This document shows, in pieces, positions 1 through 8,634 of a stretch of DNA of 64,000 nucleotides (position 1 is the first letter of the stretch; every line of letters starts with the position of its first letter). The stretch is taken from the NCBI RefSeq assembly GCF_900230195.1, contig NZ_OCNE01000022.1, positions 1-64,000 of the forward strand, written 5' to 3'. Source of the DNA: Streptomyces zhaozhouensis. GTDB taxonomy: Bacteria > Actinomycetota > Actinomycetes > Streptomycetales > Streptomycetaceae. A program made the position numbers and the translations under genes. The notes under the pieces are model-generated. The model saw only the letters and a list, made by a program, of their open reading frames with translations. It did not search any database and had not been told where the DNA came from.

Positions 1-74
1 GTGTGCGACACCCCCGGGGTGTTCTCCACAAAGCTGGTGATCAACCAGTTGAGGTTCTGCGCCGCCTGGCTCAT
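1..74 (-). CDS. cvnB: Roadblock/LC7-domain protein, N-terminal fragment (conservon CvnB)
   Basis: Only the first 24 codons lie in the window; the gene runs off the left edge. The N-terminus reads MSQAAQNLNWLITSF followed by VENTPGVSH, which is how Streptomyces conservon Roadblock/LC7 proteins start. These small cytoplasmic proteins act with a CvnA sensor kinase, a DUF742 protein and a Ras-like GTPase. The ATG follows the cvnA stop by about 20 nt on the same strand, the expected second gene of a cvnABCD operon. The family call rests on the N-terminal motif and the neighbour, since the core of the domain is outside the window. Confidence 0.85.
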   Translation of the reverse strand, partial: MSQAAQNLNWLITSFVENTPGVSH

Positions 75-93
75 CGGGCTCACACTAACGCTC

Positions 94-3000
94 CTACTGA
101 TAGGTGGGGCCTGAGCCCCGGTCTGTGTGGCCGGCCGAAGAGCCGGCCTGGCGCCCCTGCTGGATGCCACGACGGAGGTTGGTCAACCGGCCACGGACGT
201 CGTCCGGACGCCGGGAGACCTGCGGTCCGGTCTGGGGGGCCTGCTGTTGCGGCTGCGCCGCCCCCGCGACCAGGTTGGCCCGTGGCACCCGCTTGGGCAG
301 CCCTGACGTGGTGACGCCACCCGCGCTCGGCTGGCGCAACTGCTCCGCCTGACGCCAGCGTTCGTCGTTGGGCGAGGACCGCCAGGTCGCCGGTCCCGCG
401 CCGGGTTCCGGCGTCTGGGCCGGCGGGGCGACCGGGCTGGCCGGTCCGTCCGGACGGGCGGGCGGGGCGTCGTGCGACTGCCGCGCGGGCGCGGCGGGCG
501 CGGCGGGGGGCTCGGGGGCGGCCGGCCGCGGCTCGGGCGGGCGCGGGCTCGGTGGCTGCGGCGCCTGGTACCGCGGTTCCTGCGACTGCGGCTCGGCCGG
601 TGGCGGGTACGCGCGGCGGGTACCGAACCAGGTGGACTCCATCTCCTCGAAGATCGGGGTCCGTTCGTTGCCGCGGGGCGGCTCCTGCGCCGGCAGGGGC
701 GCCGTCAGCTCGTCCTGCGAACGCTGCCAGGACGAGGCGCGGTCGCCGCCGGCGGGCGGCAGGCTGGGCCGCTCCTCGCGCGCGGGCAACTGTTCGGGCG
801 CGCGGTAGTCGCCGGTCGGGAACTCCCCGGTGGGGTACTCGGCGGGCCCCGGCGTCCGCTGCTGGTAGCCGCCGGCGCCGAACTCGCCGGTGCGCCGCTC
901 CTCGCGGGGGGCGGACTGGGCGGAGCGGCCGGGCGGCAGGCCGAAGACGGATCCCTCGTCCGCGCCGGGGCGGGGGCCGCCGTCGGGGCGGGGCGCCTCG
1001 TCGGGGCGCGGCGCCTGCTCGTACCGCTCGTGCGGCGACTGCCGCTGCGGGGGCTGGGGGCGTTCGGCGTCGAACCGCTGCCGTTCGGCGCCCTGGTACT
1101 CCCCGGCGGGAGGGGCGTCGTGGCCACGCGGCGCGTCGAACGCGTTGCCCACGGACGGTATTCGCGCGGTGTCGTCGCCGCCCGTGGCCCAGCTGGGCCG
1201 GCCGGCGGCCGGCTGCTGCGCGGCGGGGGGCGGCGTCGGCGCGGGCGGCGGCGTCGGCGCGGACGGCTGCGTCGGCGCGGACGGCTGCGGGGACTCGGCG
1301 CGCTGCGGCTCGGGGCGCTCGTCCTGCTGCGGGAAGGGCGCCGTGCGGCTGCCGGGGGCCTGGCGGCCGTCGGCGCCGGGGCGCGAGGGCAGCGCCGGCC
1401 GGTCGGAACGGCTCGGCAGCCCCGTCTCCCGCTGGGCGCCCTCGGGCTTGCCGAGCGAGGGGCGCCGCACCGGCGGGGTGTCCGGCTGCATCGTGGCCGA
1501 GGTGGTGCCGACGCCCGCGGCCCGCCCGGGACCGCCGGGCCGGGGCCTGCCGCCCTGGGCCACGTCGGCGGGCAGCATGACCAGCGCCGTGGTGCCGCCA
1601 GAGTCGGAGGGGCGCAGCTGGATACGGATGCCGTGCCGCAGGGACAGCCGGCCGACCACGAACAGGCCCATCCGGCGGGAGACGGAGACGTCCACCGTCG
1701 GCGGGTTGGCCAGCCGGTCGTTGATCTCGGCGAGGTCCTCGGGCGAGAGGCCGATGCCGGTGTCGTGGATCTCGACCAGCACCCGCCCGTCGGGCAGGGC
1801 GTGACCGGTGACCTTGACCTTGGTCTGCGGGGAGGAGAACGAGGTGGCGTTCTCCAGCAGCTCGGCGAGCAGGTGGACGAGGTCGTTGACGACCCGGCCG
1901 GCGACCTCCGTCTTGGGGACGGCGCTCAACTCGATGCGCTCGTACTGCTCCACCTCGGACGCGGCGGCACGCAGCACGTCGACCAGCGGCACCGGCCGGG
2001 TCCAGCGGCGCCCCGGCTCCTCGCCGGCGAGGACCAGCAGGTTCTCGCCGTTGCGGCGCATTCGGGTCGCGAGGTGGTCGAGCTTGAAGAGCGAGGAGAG
2101 CTGGTCGGGGTCCGCCTCGCGGGACTCCAGCTCGGAGATCAGCGACAGCTGCCGCTGGATCAGGCCCTGGCTGCGGCGCGAGAGGTTGGTAAACATCGCG
2201 TTGACGTTGCCCCGCAGCAGCGCCTGCTCACCGGCGAGGCGGACCGCCTCCTGGTGCACGTCGTCGAACGCCTGGGCCACCCGGCCGATCTCGTCCCTGG
2301 TGTGGACGCCGACCGACTCCACCGAGGTGTCCACGTCGCCGGGCTCGGCCTCGGACATCTGCTTGACGACCTCGGGCAGCCGGGTGCGGGCCACCTCGGT
2401 CGCGGTGTCCTGGAGGCGGCGCAGCGAACGCACCATGGAGCGGGCCACCACGAACGCGCCGACCAGCGAGATCCCGAGGACGAGGAGCACGATGGCGCCG
2501 TTGATCAGCGCGTCGCGCTGCGCCTCGTCGCGCAGCTCACGGGCCTGCTCCTGCATCTCGGAGAGCAGGGTGAGCTCGATGTTGCCCATCGCTTCGATCT
2601 TGGTGCGGTCCTGGTCGTACCAGTTGCGGTACGTCCGCTCCTCGGTGCGGATGCCCTCCTCGGCGGAGAACACCCGCTGCGCGAAGTCGTCAGCCGCCAC
2701 GATGTTGGCGATGCCGCCCTCAAGGGGCGAGAGCAGGGTCCGGACCTGGTCGGAGTCGCCGTAGATCTGGCCGAAGTTGTCGATCGCGACTTCTTCGCCG
2801 ATCAGGTGGGTGCGGCCGTACCGCCAGTCCGACTCGGACAGCTCGGCCTGGCCGCCGGGCAGCTCCGCGCGGGCCAGACCGGCGGTGATCACCGCCCGCT
2901 GGATGGAGGCGTGCTCCTTCGCGGAGGAGAACGCGGCCAGCGCGCGGGTGCTGCGGATCATGTCGCCGTTGTTGGTGGCCTGCGCCATGTCCTGCGACAG

Positions 3001-3693
3001 GTTCAGCAGGGCCTCGATGACCTCGCTGTACTGGGTGATCGTCTGCGAGGCGTAGCTGGGGTCGTCGTAGGCCCCGTTGCGCACCTGGCTCAGCTCGTTC
3101 AGCCGACGGGCGATGTCGTGGATGGTGGCCTCGACGCCACGCATCGACTCGTCGTAGCTGTTGATGTCCAGACGCGCGTCACTGAAGGCGTCGATCGCCT
3201 CGTCGGTGTGCTCCCTGGAGCTGATGACCTCGTCGCTGTTGGGGTTGTCACCGCTGACGATCGGGCCGGCCGAGCGGTCGCGCTCCTCCTGGAGCGCGGC
3301 GGCCAGCAGCGTCGCCTGCTGGGTGATGTCGGTCAGCAGCTGCATGTCCTCCAGCTGCTCGACGTTGTCCAGCGACTGCTCGATACGCAGCGCGCCCATC
3401 ACGGTGGCCGCCGCCACGGGCAGCGCGATCAGGGAGACCAGGCGGGCGCTGATGCGCCAGTTGCGCAGGGCCAGTCGCGAACCGGCGCTGATCGGGCGCC
3501 GGGGGGCGCCGCCGGAGGGCGCGTCAGGGCTCTCGGGGGTCGATCGCTTCCCGGAGGGCAGATCCTTGCCGTCCGCCGCCGGCCGCGCCGGCTCGGCACC
3601 GGGAGTAGGCGCGAGGGAAGAGCCGCGATCTGTCGCGTCGCCCTGCCCCGCGTCCCCCGCGGCACTGCCTTCCTTCTTGAAACGTCCCTGCAC
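94..3693 (-). CDS. cvnA: Conservon sensor histidine kinase CvnA (nitrate/nitrite-sensor type)
   Basis: Membrane sensor kinase of a conservon, about 1199 aa from the chosen GTG. After a hydrophilic N-terminus there is a membrane segment (around residues 84-106), an extracytoplasmic NIT-type helical domain, a second membrane segment (around 410-435), a HAMP linker and a HATPase domain with N-box LLENATSFS and G-box DTGIGLS. The C-terminal third is a Pro/Gln/Arg-rich disordered tail. A longer reading frame opens at 3999, but the GTG at 3693 gives the N-terminus VQGRFKKEG that is usual in this family, and coding character is poor before it. CvnA proteins are proposed to signal through the Roadblock, DUF742 and GTPase partners encoded downstream. 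The ligand is unknown. Confidence 0.9.
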   Translation of the reverse strand: MQGRFKKEGSAAGDAGQGDATDRGSSLAPTPGAEPARPAADGKDLPSGKRSTPESPDAPSGGAPRRPISAGSRLALRNWRISARLVSLIALPVAAATVMGALRIEQSLDNVEQLEDMQLLTDITQQATLLAAALQEERDRSAGPIVSGDNPNSDEVISSREHTDEAIDAFSDARLDINSYDESMRGVEATIHDIARRLNELSQVRNGAYDDPSYASQTITQYSEVIEALLNLSQDMAQATNNGDMIRSTRALAAFSSAKEHASIQRAVITAGLARAELPGGQAELSESDWRYGRTHLIGEEVAIDNFGQIYGDSDQVRTLLSPLEGGIANIVAADDFAQRVFSAEEGIRTEERTYRNWYDQDRTKIEAMGNIELTLLSEMQEQARELRDEAQRDALINGAIVLLVLGISLVGAFVVARSMVRSLRRLQDTATEVARTRLPEVVKQMSEAEPGDVDTSVESVGVHTRDEIGRVAQAFDDVHQEAVRLAGEQALLRGNVNAMFTNLSRRSQGLIQRQLSLISELESREADPDQLSSLFKLDHLATRMRRNGENLLVLAGEEPGRRWTRPVPLVDVLRAAASEVEQYERIELSAVPKTEVAGRVVNDLVHLLAELLENATSFSSPQTKVKVTGHALPDGRVLVEIHDTGIGLSPEDLAEINDRLANPPTVDVSVSRRMGLFVVGRLSLRHGIRIQLRPSDSGGTTALVMLPADVAQGGRPRPGGPGRAAGVGTTSATMQPDTPPVRRPSLGKPEGAQRETGLPSRSDRPALPSRPGADGRQAPGSRTAPFPQQDERPEPQRAESPQPSAPTQPSAPTPPPAPTPPPAAQQPAAGRPSWATGGDDTARIPSVGNAFDAPRGHDAPPAGEYQGAERQRFDAERPQPPQRQSPHERYEQAPRPDEAPRPDGGPRPGADEGSVFGLPPGRSAQSAPREERRTGEFGAGGYQQRTPGPAEYPTGEFPTGDYRAPEQLPAREERPSLPPAGGDRASSWQRSQDELTAPLPAQEPPRGNERTPIFEEMESTWFGTRRAYPPPAEPQSQEPRYQAPQPPSPRPPEPRPAAPEPPAAPAAPARQSHDAPPARPDGPASPVAPPAQTPEPGAGPATWRSSPNDERWRQAEQLRQPSAGGVTTSGLPKRVPRANLVAGAAQPQQQAPQTGPQVSRRPDDVRGRLTNLRRGIQQGRQAGSSAGHTDRGSGPTYQ

Positions 3694-4229
3694 TAGCGTC
3701 GCAACCTCTGGACCAGGCGTCTCGCCGCGAGCGCGGCGGACGGTATCGAGCCCGGGGCAGTCGGAGCCCCGTGACGGTCGTTCGGGCAAACCGGGCGGAT
3801 GGAAGTGGCTGGATCGGACTGTCGAGTGACGCCGGTGTGCGCCCACACAGCCCGCTGACCCGCGCGGTTGCGAGGAATTCCAGCACAGTGGCCGATCTCC
3901 AACAAGGGCCCGGGATACTCCTGTGACATCTATGACGCTGCGAAGGCGGACTGTCACCTGGCGTGCACAGAGTGCGGGAGAAACCGGACTTTCGGCCACA
4001 GCATCACCATCGAATCCTCACGCGCGCCCGGGAGTCGACCCGCCCCGAAGGCGCTTCGGTTCGAGTCCCCGCACGCGGGGCGATGCTCAATGCCCCGGAA
4101 TGCCCGTCTTTGCCCCGTACCTCGTGAGGAAACTCACACCTCACGGGCGTCTACCACCCCACCTTCGCCGGGTAACCGGCGCATAGCCTCGCTTTACAAA
4201 GCTTCCCGGACTGACAAGGCTGACACACC
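3694..4229. other. Divergent intergenic region between cvnA and a small gene
   Basis: No convincing gene lies here. An open frame continues upstream from cvnA but lacks the domain's usual sequence. On the minus strand a GTGACA-like -35 at about 3951 with an ATAGAT-like -10 roughly 18 nt later could start the cvnA transcript, leaving a long leader. On the plus strand a TAGCCT hexamer near 4185 could serve the small gene. Both promoter guesses are weak. Confidence 0.35.
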
Positions 4230-4436
4230 GTGAAGACCACGCTGCTCACACACTCCCTCGCCAATCCTCGGCGCACCACCTTGGCACACCTGAACGACAC
4301 CAGCGCACTCACCCCCGCGGAACTGGCGCCCGCAGGTGACCCCGCGCTGCCGGCCAGCACGGCCAACCCGCGTCGCACGGTGCTGGAGAAGGGCCAGGAG
4401 CCCTCGTCGGCCGGTTCCTTCGTCCTGGTGGACTGA
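4230..4436 (+). CDS. Small protein of 68 aa with duplicated ANPRRT motif, function unknown
   Basis: I do not recognise a family. The GTG start at 4230 has an AAGG ribosome site about 10 nt upstream. The protein is hydrophilic, with no membrane segment, and carries ANPRRT twice (residues 11-16 and 45-50). The two copies use different synonymous codons, which argues for selection on the peptide rather than a recent DNA duplication. The middle is Ala/Pro-rich and the end is SSAGSFVLVD. It stands alone on the plus strand between cvnA and accE and is followed by a strong hairpin at 4527-4581. It could be a regulator, a peptide signal precursor or a conserved orphan. No modification enzymes are next to it. 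Confidence 0.65.
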   Translation: MKTTLLTHSLANPRRTTLAHLNDTSALTPAELAPAGDPALPASTANPRRTVLEKGQEPSSAGSFVLVD

Positions 4437-4526
4437 TTCCGGCGGGACATGGTTCGGCGGTTTGCCGGTTCCGGCAGCGGCCCGTCCCCCCGGACGCCGC
4501 CCCGACAAGCGCACCGCCCGGACACC

Positions 4527-4581
4527 CACGCGAGAAACCCCCGCGCCCCTGCGAAGACAGGGACCGGGGGTTTCGCGTGTG
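4527..4581. terminator. Strong hairpin terminator between convergent genes
   Basis: A perfect 10-bp stem (gaaacccccg at 4534-4543 with cgggggtttc at 4565-4574) extends by six more pairs after a 1x1 mismatch, giving about 17 stacked positions. It sits between the small plus-strand gene and the accB-accE operon on the minus strand, so it probably ends transcription from both sides. Confidence 0.8.
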
Positions 4582-4621
4582 TACGCGGTACGTCAGGCGG
4601 TGCGCCGAAGGGTCGACCGGC

Positions 4622-4834
4622 TCAGCCCTGCCAACTGTGCGGGGCGCGGTAGGCGCTGGCCCGCTCCAACCGCCGCCAGCCGGCGGTCGACTGACCGGGC
4701 GCCGCGGCCTCGGCCGGGACACCGCCGCGGGCGGCGCGGGCCAGCAGCAGCGCGGTGACGGCGGCCAGCTCCTCGTCGCTGGCCGCGCCCTTCTCCACCC
4801 GCACCAGTCGCGGGTCGGTGGACTGCACGTTCAT
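4622..4834 (-). CDS. accE: Acyl-CoA carboxylase epsilon subunit AccE
   Basis: Encodes 70 aa. The short acidic N-terminal part containing LVRVEKGAASDEELAAVTAL matches the epsilon subunits of actinobacterial acyl-CoA carboxylases, which stabilise the alpha-beta complex and raise its activity. The ATG at 4834 has a GAGGAAG ribosome site and lies 35 nt after the accB stop, so the two genes are one operon. The biotinylated alpha subunit is not in the window. The C-terminus is not conserved in this family, so recognition rests on the N-terminal motif and the position. Confidence 0.9.
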   Translation of the reverse strand: MNVQSTDPRLVRVEKGAASDEELAAVTALLLARAARGGVPAEAAAPGQSTAGWRRLERASAYRAPHSWQG

Positions 4835-4869
4835 CGGTGACTTCCTCACTCGGCCTGGTCGGGGCCGGG

Positions 4870-6465
4870 TCACTGCGGCGGGTTGCCGTGCTTGCGGGCG
4901 GGCAGGTCTGCGTGCTTGCTGCGGAGCATGGACAGCGCGTGGACGAGCACCGTGCGGGTCTCCGCCGGGTCGATCACATCCTCCACCAGACCGCGCTCCG
5001 CGGCGTAGTAGGGATGCATCAACTCCGCCTTGTACTCCTTGACCATCCGGTCGCGCATCGCGTCGGGGTCCTCGGCGGCGGCGATCTGACGGCGGAAGAT
5101 GACGTTGGCCGCGCCCTCGGCGCCCATCACGGCGATCTCGTTGCTCGGCCAGGCCAGGGTCAGGTCGGCGCCGATGGACTGCGAGTCCATCACGATGTAC
5201 GCGCCGCCGTACGCCTTGCGCAGCACCAGCGAGATCCGCGGGACGGTCGCGTTGCAGTAGGCGTAGAGCAGCTTGGCGCCGTGCCGGATGATGCCGCCGT
5301 GCTCCTGGTCGACGCCGGGCAGGAAGCCGGGGACGTCGAGCAGGGTCAGGATCGGGATGTTGAACGCGTCGCACATCTGGACGAAGCGCGCCGCCTTCTC
5401 CGAGGCGTGGATGTCCAACACCCCGGCGAGCGACTGGGGCTGGTTGGCGACGATGCCGACGACCTGGCCGTCCATCCGGGCCAACGCGCAGATCACGTTG
5501 GTCGCCCAGCGCTCGTGGACCTCCAGGACCTCGCCGTCGTCGACGAGCTCCTCGATAACCGCGCGCATGTCGTAGGGGCGGTTGCCGTCCAGCGGCACGA
5601 GGTCGACCAGGGAGTCGCAGCGTCGGTCGGCCGGGTCCTCGGTCGGGGACGACGGCGGGTTCTCCCGGTTGTTCGCCGGGAGGAGGGAGAGGAGGAAGCG
5701 GACCTCCTCCAGGCAGGTCTCCTCGTCGTCGTAGGCGAAGTGCGCCACGCCCGAGGTGCCGGCGTGGACGTCGGCGCCGCCCAGGCCGTTCTGGGTGACC
5801 TCCTCGCCGGTGACGGCCTGCACGACGTCGGGGCCGGTGATGAACATCTGCGCGGTGTCACGCACCATGAAGACGAAGTCGGTCAGCGCCGGCGAGTAGG
5901 CGGCGCCGCCGGCGCAGGGGCCCAGCATCACGCTGATCTGCGGGATCACGCCGGAGGCGCGGGTGTTGCGCTGGAAGATACCGCCGTACCCGGCGAGCGC
6001 GGAGACGCCCTCCTGGATCCGGGCGCCCGCGCCGTCGTTGAGCGAGACCAGCGGGGCGCCGGCGGCCAGCGCCATGTCCATCAGCTTGTGGATCTTCGCC
6101 GCGTGGGCCTCGCCCAGCGCGCCGCCGAAGATGCGGAAGTCGTGGGCGTAGACGAAGACCGTCCGGCCGTGGACCGTGCCCCAGCCGGTGACGACGCCGT
6201 CGGTGTAGGGGCGCTTGTTCTCCAGGCCGAAGCCGGTGGCGCGGTGCCGCCGGAGCGCTCCCACCTCGTGGAAGGAGTCCTCGTCCAGCAGCAGACCGAT
6301 GCGCTCGCGGGCGGTGAGCTTGCCCTTGGCGTGCTGCGCCTCGGTGGCCTTCTCCGAGGGACCGGCGAGGGCCTCGGCGCGGATCGCCAACAGCTCGGCC
6401 ACCCGGCCCCGGGTGTCGGTGGCGGCTGGCGCCTCGGGGGCTGCGGTATCGGCGTGATCGGTCAT
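4870..6465 (-). CDS. accB: Acyl-CoA carboxylase beta (carboxyltransferase) subunit AccB
   Basis: Carboxyltransferase of a biotin-dependent acyl-CoA carboxylase, 531 aa, the usual length. It moves the carboxyl group from biotin on the alpha subunit to acetyl-, propionyl- or butyryl-CoA, giving malonyl- or methylmalonyl-CoA for fatty acids and polyketides. Visible motifs are GAGARIQEGV (around 146-155), the glycine-rich PCAGGAAYSPAL (around 183-194) and the second crotonase half with KAYGGAYIVM (around 417-426). The Ile near 424 sits at the position that separates AccB-type (Ile) from propionyl-specific PccB-type (Asp) enzymes, which suggests relaxed substrate choice including acetyl-CoA. The ATG at 6465 has an AGGG ribosome site. 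accE follows in the same operon. Confidence 0.95.
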   Translation of the reverse strand: MTDHADTAAPEAPAATDTRGRVAELLAIRAEALAGPSEKATEAQHAKGKLTARERIGLLLDEDSFHEVGALRRHRATGFGLENKRPYTDGVVTGWGTVHGRTVFVYAHDFRIFGGALGEAHAAKIHKLMDMALAAGAPLVSLNDGAGARIQEGVSALAGYGGIFQRNTRASGVIPQISVMLGPCAGGAAYSPALTDFVFMVRDTAQMFITGPDVVQAVTGEEVTQNGLGGADVHAGTSGVAHFAYDDEETCLEEVRFLLSLLPANNRENPPSSPTEDPADRRCDSLVDLVPLDGNRPYDMRAVIEELVDDGEVLEVHERWATNVICALARMDGQVVGIVANQPQSLAGVLDIHASEKAARFVQMCDAFNIPILTLLDVPGFLPGVDQEHGGIIRHGAKLLYAYCNATVPRISLVLRKAYGGAYIVMDSQSIGADLTLAWPSNEIAVMGAEGAANVIFRRQIAAAEDPDAMRDRMVKEYKAELMHPYYAAERGLVEDVIDPAETRTVLVHALSMLRSKHADLPARKHGNPPQ

Positions 6466-6697
6466 GTATAGACCCTACGAAACCCCGCTCCCCTGGTCTC
6501 TCGTCGGGTCCTCACAGTCTCCTCCGGCAATTCATGGTCGCGCTGCACAGAACCGGAGGGGTTGAGTCAGGTTGGTGCCCGGACCGAACAGAAGGCCCCC
6601 GAGGGCATTTAGAGGAATCCCACAGGCGCCCGGCGGGCGTCGCCGGCGCTCCCCCGCGTCCGCGCGCCGGCGCCCGCCCGCTCGGTCCCCGGCGTGC

Positions 6698-8314
6698 TCA
6701 CTCCTCGGGGCGCAACCCGGCGCGCAGCAGGCCGTAGGTGTAGGCATCGTCCAACGCCTGCCAGGAGGCGGCGATCACGTTGTCGGCGACCCCCACCGTA
6801 GACCACTCGGCCCGCCCGTCGCCGCTGGTGATCAGGACGCGGGTGGTGGACTGGGTGCCGGACCTGCCCTCCAGGATGCGGACCTTGTAGTCGATCAGCT
6901 GGATCCGCGCCAACTGCGGGAAGGTGCGCTCCAACGCGGTGCGCAGCGCCTGGTCCAGCGCGTGGACCGGCCCGTTGCCCTCGCCGGTGGCCAGCACGCG
7001 CTCGCCCTTGGCCCACAGGCGCACGGTGGCCTCGTTGACCATTCCGCCGTCGGTCCTGTGGTCGGTGATGGTGCGCCAGGACTCCAGCTCGAAGAAGCGC
7101 CGCCGGGCACCGGCCGCCTCGTCGCGCAGCAGCAGCTCGAACGAGGCGTCGGCCGCCTCGTAGGTGTAGCCCCGCCGTTCCTGTTCCTTGATCCTGGCCA
7201 CCACGCGGCCGGCCAGCGCGCGGTCGCCCTCCAGGTCGAAGCCCAGCTCGCGGCCCTTCAGCTCGACGGAGGCGCGGCCGGCCATGTCGGAGACCAACAT
7301 GCGCATGGAGTTGCCGACGCATTCCGGGTCGATGTGCTGGTAGAGGTCGGGGTCGACCTTGATGGCCGAGGCGTGCAGACCGCCCTTGTGCGCGAAGGCG
7401 GAGACCCCGACGTAGGGCTGGTGGGTGGCCGGGGGCAGGTTGACCACCTCGGCGATGGCGTGCGAGATCCGGGTCATCTCGGTGAGCGCGCCCGGGGGCA
7501 GCACCCTGCGGTCGTACTTCAGCTCCAGGGCCGCCACCACGGGGAAGAGGTTGGCGTTGCCGACCCGTTCGCCGTAGCCGTTGGCGGTGCCCTGCACATG
7601 GGTGGCGCCGGCGTCGACGGCGGCCAGGGTGTTGGCGACGGCGCAGCCGCTGTCGTCCTGGGCGTGGATGCCGAGCCGCGCGCCGGTGGCGGAGCGCACG
7701 GCGCGCACGGTGGCGTCGACGCGCGCCGGGAGCGCGCCCCCGTTGGTGTCGCAGAGCACGACCACGTCGGCGCCGGCCTCGGCGGCGGCGCGGACGACGG
7801 AGAGGGCGTAGTCGGGGTTGTCGGCGTAGCCGTCGAAGAAGTGCTCGCAGTCGACGAAGACCCGGCGACCGTGCGCGCGCAGGTGGCGCACGGTGTCGGC
7901 GACCATCGCCAGGTTCTCCTCCAGCGTGGTGCGCAGCGCGAGTTCCACGTGGCGGTCGTGGGACTTGGCCACCAGCGTCACCACGGGGGCGTCGGAGTCG
8001 AGCAGCGCGGCGACCTGCGGGTCCTCGGCGACGTCGACGCCGGCCCTGCGGGTCGCGCCGAAGGCGACGAGCCGCGCGTGGCGGAAGTCGATCTCGCGGG
8101 CGGCGCGCTGGAAGAACTCGGTGTCCTTCGGGTTGGCGCCCGGCCAGCCGCCCTCGATGAAGCCGACGCCGAAGTCGTCGAGGTGGCGGGCGATGGTCAG
8201 CTTGTCGGCGACGGTGAGGTGGATGCCCTCACGCTGGGCACCGTCCCGCAGCGTGGTGTCAAACACGTGGAAGTCGTCGTTCGGAAGCTGGGGCGAAGCG
8301 GCATCCGTCGTCAT
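6698..8314 (-). CDS. cimA: Citramalate synthase CimA
   Basis: DRE-TIM metallolyase of 538 aa. It starts with the catalytic signature DTTLRDGAQREG (around 19-30), has the metal-site region HAQDDSGCAVAN, and ends with a LeuA-type regulatory/dimer domain (roughly the last 150 residues). Citramalate synthases condense pyruvate and acetyl-CoA to (R)-citramalate, a threonine-independent entry to 2-ketobutyrate and isoleucine. 2-isopropylmalate synthase and homocitrate synthase are relatives, but the FIEGGWPGANPKD motif fits the CimA subfamily. Expression is probably attenuated: an Ile-rich leader ORF (8489-8539) and a U-tailed hairpin (8401-8432) precede the gene. Confidence 0.88.
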   Translation of the reverse strand: MTTDAASPQLPNDDFHVFDTTLRDGAQREGIHLTVADKLTIARHLDDFGVGFIEGGWPGANPKDTEFFQRAAREIDFRHARLVAFGATRRAGVDVAEDPQVAALLDSDAPVVTLVAKSHDRHVELALRTTLEENLAMVADTVRHLRAHGRRVFVDCEHFFDGYADNPDYALSVVRAAAEAGADVVVLCDTNGGALPARVDATVRAVRSATGARLGIHAQDDSGCAVANTLAAVDAGATHVQGTANGYGERVGNANLFPVVAALELKYDRRVLPPGALTEMTRISHAIAEVVNLPPATHQPYVGVSAFAHKGGLHASAIKVDPDLYQHIDPECVGNSMRMLVSDMAGRASVELKGRELGFDLEGDRALAGRVVARIKEQERRGYTYEAADASFELLLRDEAAGARRRFFELESWRTITDHRTDGGMVNEATVRLWAKGERVLATGEGNGPVHALDQALRTALERTFPQLARIQLIDYKVRILEGRSGTQSTTRVLITSGDGRAEWSTVGVADNVIAASWQALDDAYTYGLLRAGLRPEE

Positions 8315-8400
8315 GGGCCTGGGACTCCTGTGGTCTGCGTGTCGTGAGGCGGCGTGGTCGCCCTCGCCCGGCGCTCCCGCTCCGGCCTGGTGGGCCGGAA

Positions 8401-8432
8401 AACGAAAAGACCCCTCGCGGGTGCGAGAGGTC
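8401..8432 (-). terminator. Attenuator terminator in the cimA leader
   Basis: Read on the minus strand, a 10-bp stem with one mismatch (8409-8418 with 8423-8432, 4-nt loop) is followed directly by TTTTCGTTTTC, a classic intrinsic terminator that is rare inside a 5' leader in this GC-rich DNA. It lies about 57 nt after the leader-peptide stop and about 85 nt before the cimA start. The layout fits ribosome-controlled attenuation. Confidence 0.75.
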
Positions 8433-8488
8433 TGCGCGCGGGTCTGGGACCGAGTGTCCGCTGCCGCTTCCTGGGTGCGGTGCGGAGG

Positions 8489-8539
8489 TCACTGCCGACC
8501 GGCGCGCTGGTCACCAATAATGATGGCGAACGAGAGCAC
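8489..8539 (-). CDS. Putative cimA leader peptide with three consecutive Ile codons
   Basis: A 16-codon ORF, MLSFAIIIGDQRAGRQ, starting with GTG at 8539. The core codons are ATC ATT ATT; ATT is rare in this genome, so stalling on scarce Ile-tRNA would be effective. No ribosome site is visible, but a CAGACT hexamer ends 6 nt before the GTG and could be a -10 element of a leaderless transcript, as for the ilvB leader at 29512-29553. The peptide precedes the terminator at 8401-8432 and cimA. Leader-peptide attenuation of branched-chain genes is known in actinobacteria; this instance is inferred. Confidence 0.6.
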   Translation of the reverse strand: MLSFAIIIGDQRAGRQ

Positions 8540-8589
8540 GCCCGCAGTCTGCCACGGGGGTCGGGGGCCGCCCAGCCGCGTCTCACCAT

Positions 8590-8615
8590 CCGGACCCGGC
8601 GGGCAACGGGTCCGG
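8590..8615 (-). terminator. Terminator after ilvE
   Basis: A perfect 9-bp inverted repeat (8590-8598 with 8607-8615, 8-nt loop) lies about 20 nt past the ilvE stop and just before the inferred cimA promoter, separating the two transcription units. Confidence 0.65.
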
Positions 8616-8634
8616 ACGGCGGGCGACGGACGGG

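Noticed and set aside
472..3696. Long plus-strand frame antisense to cvnA
   Set aside because: Arg/Gly/Ala-rich translation without domains; a product of high GC3 on the opposite strand.
3694..3999. N-terminal extension of CvnA to 3999
   Set aside because: Unlike the family N-terminus and lacks coding character; GTG 3693 gives the usual start.
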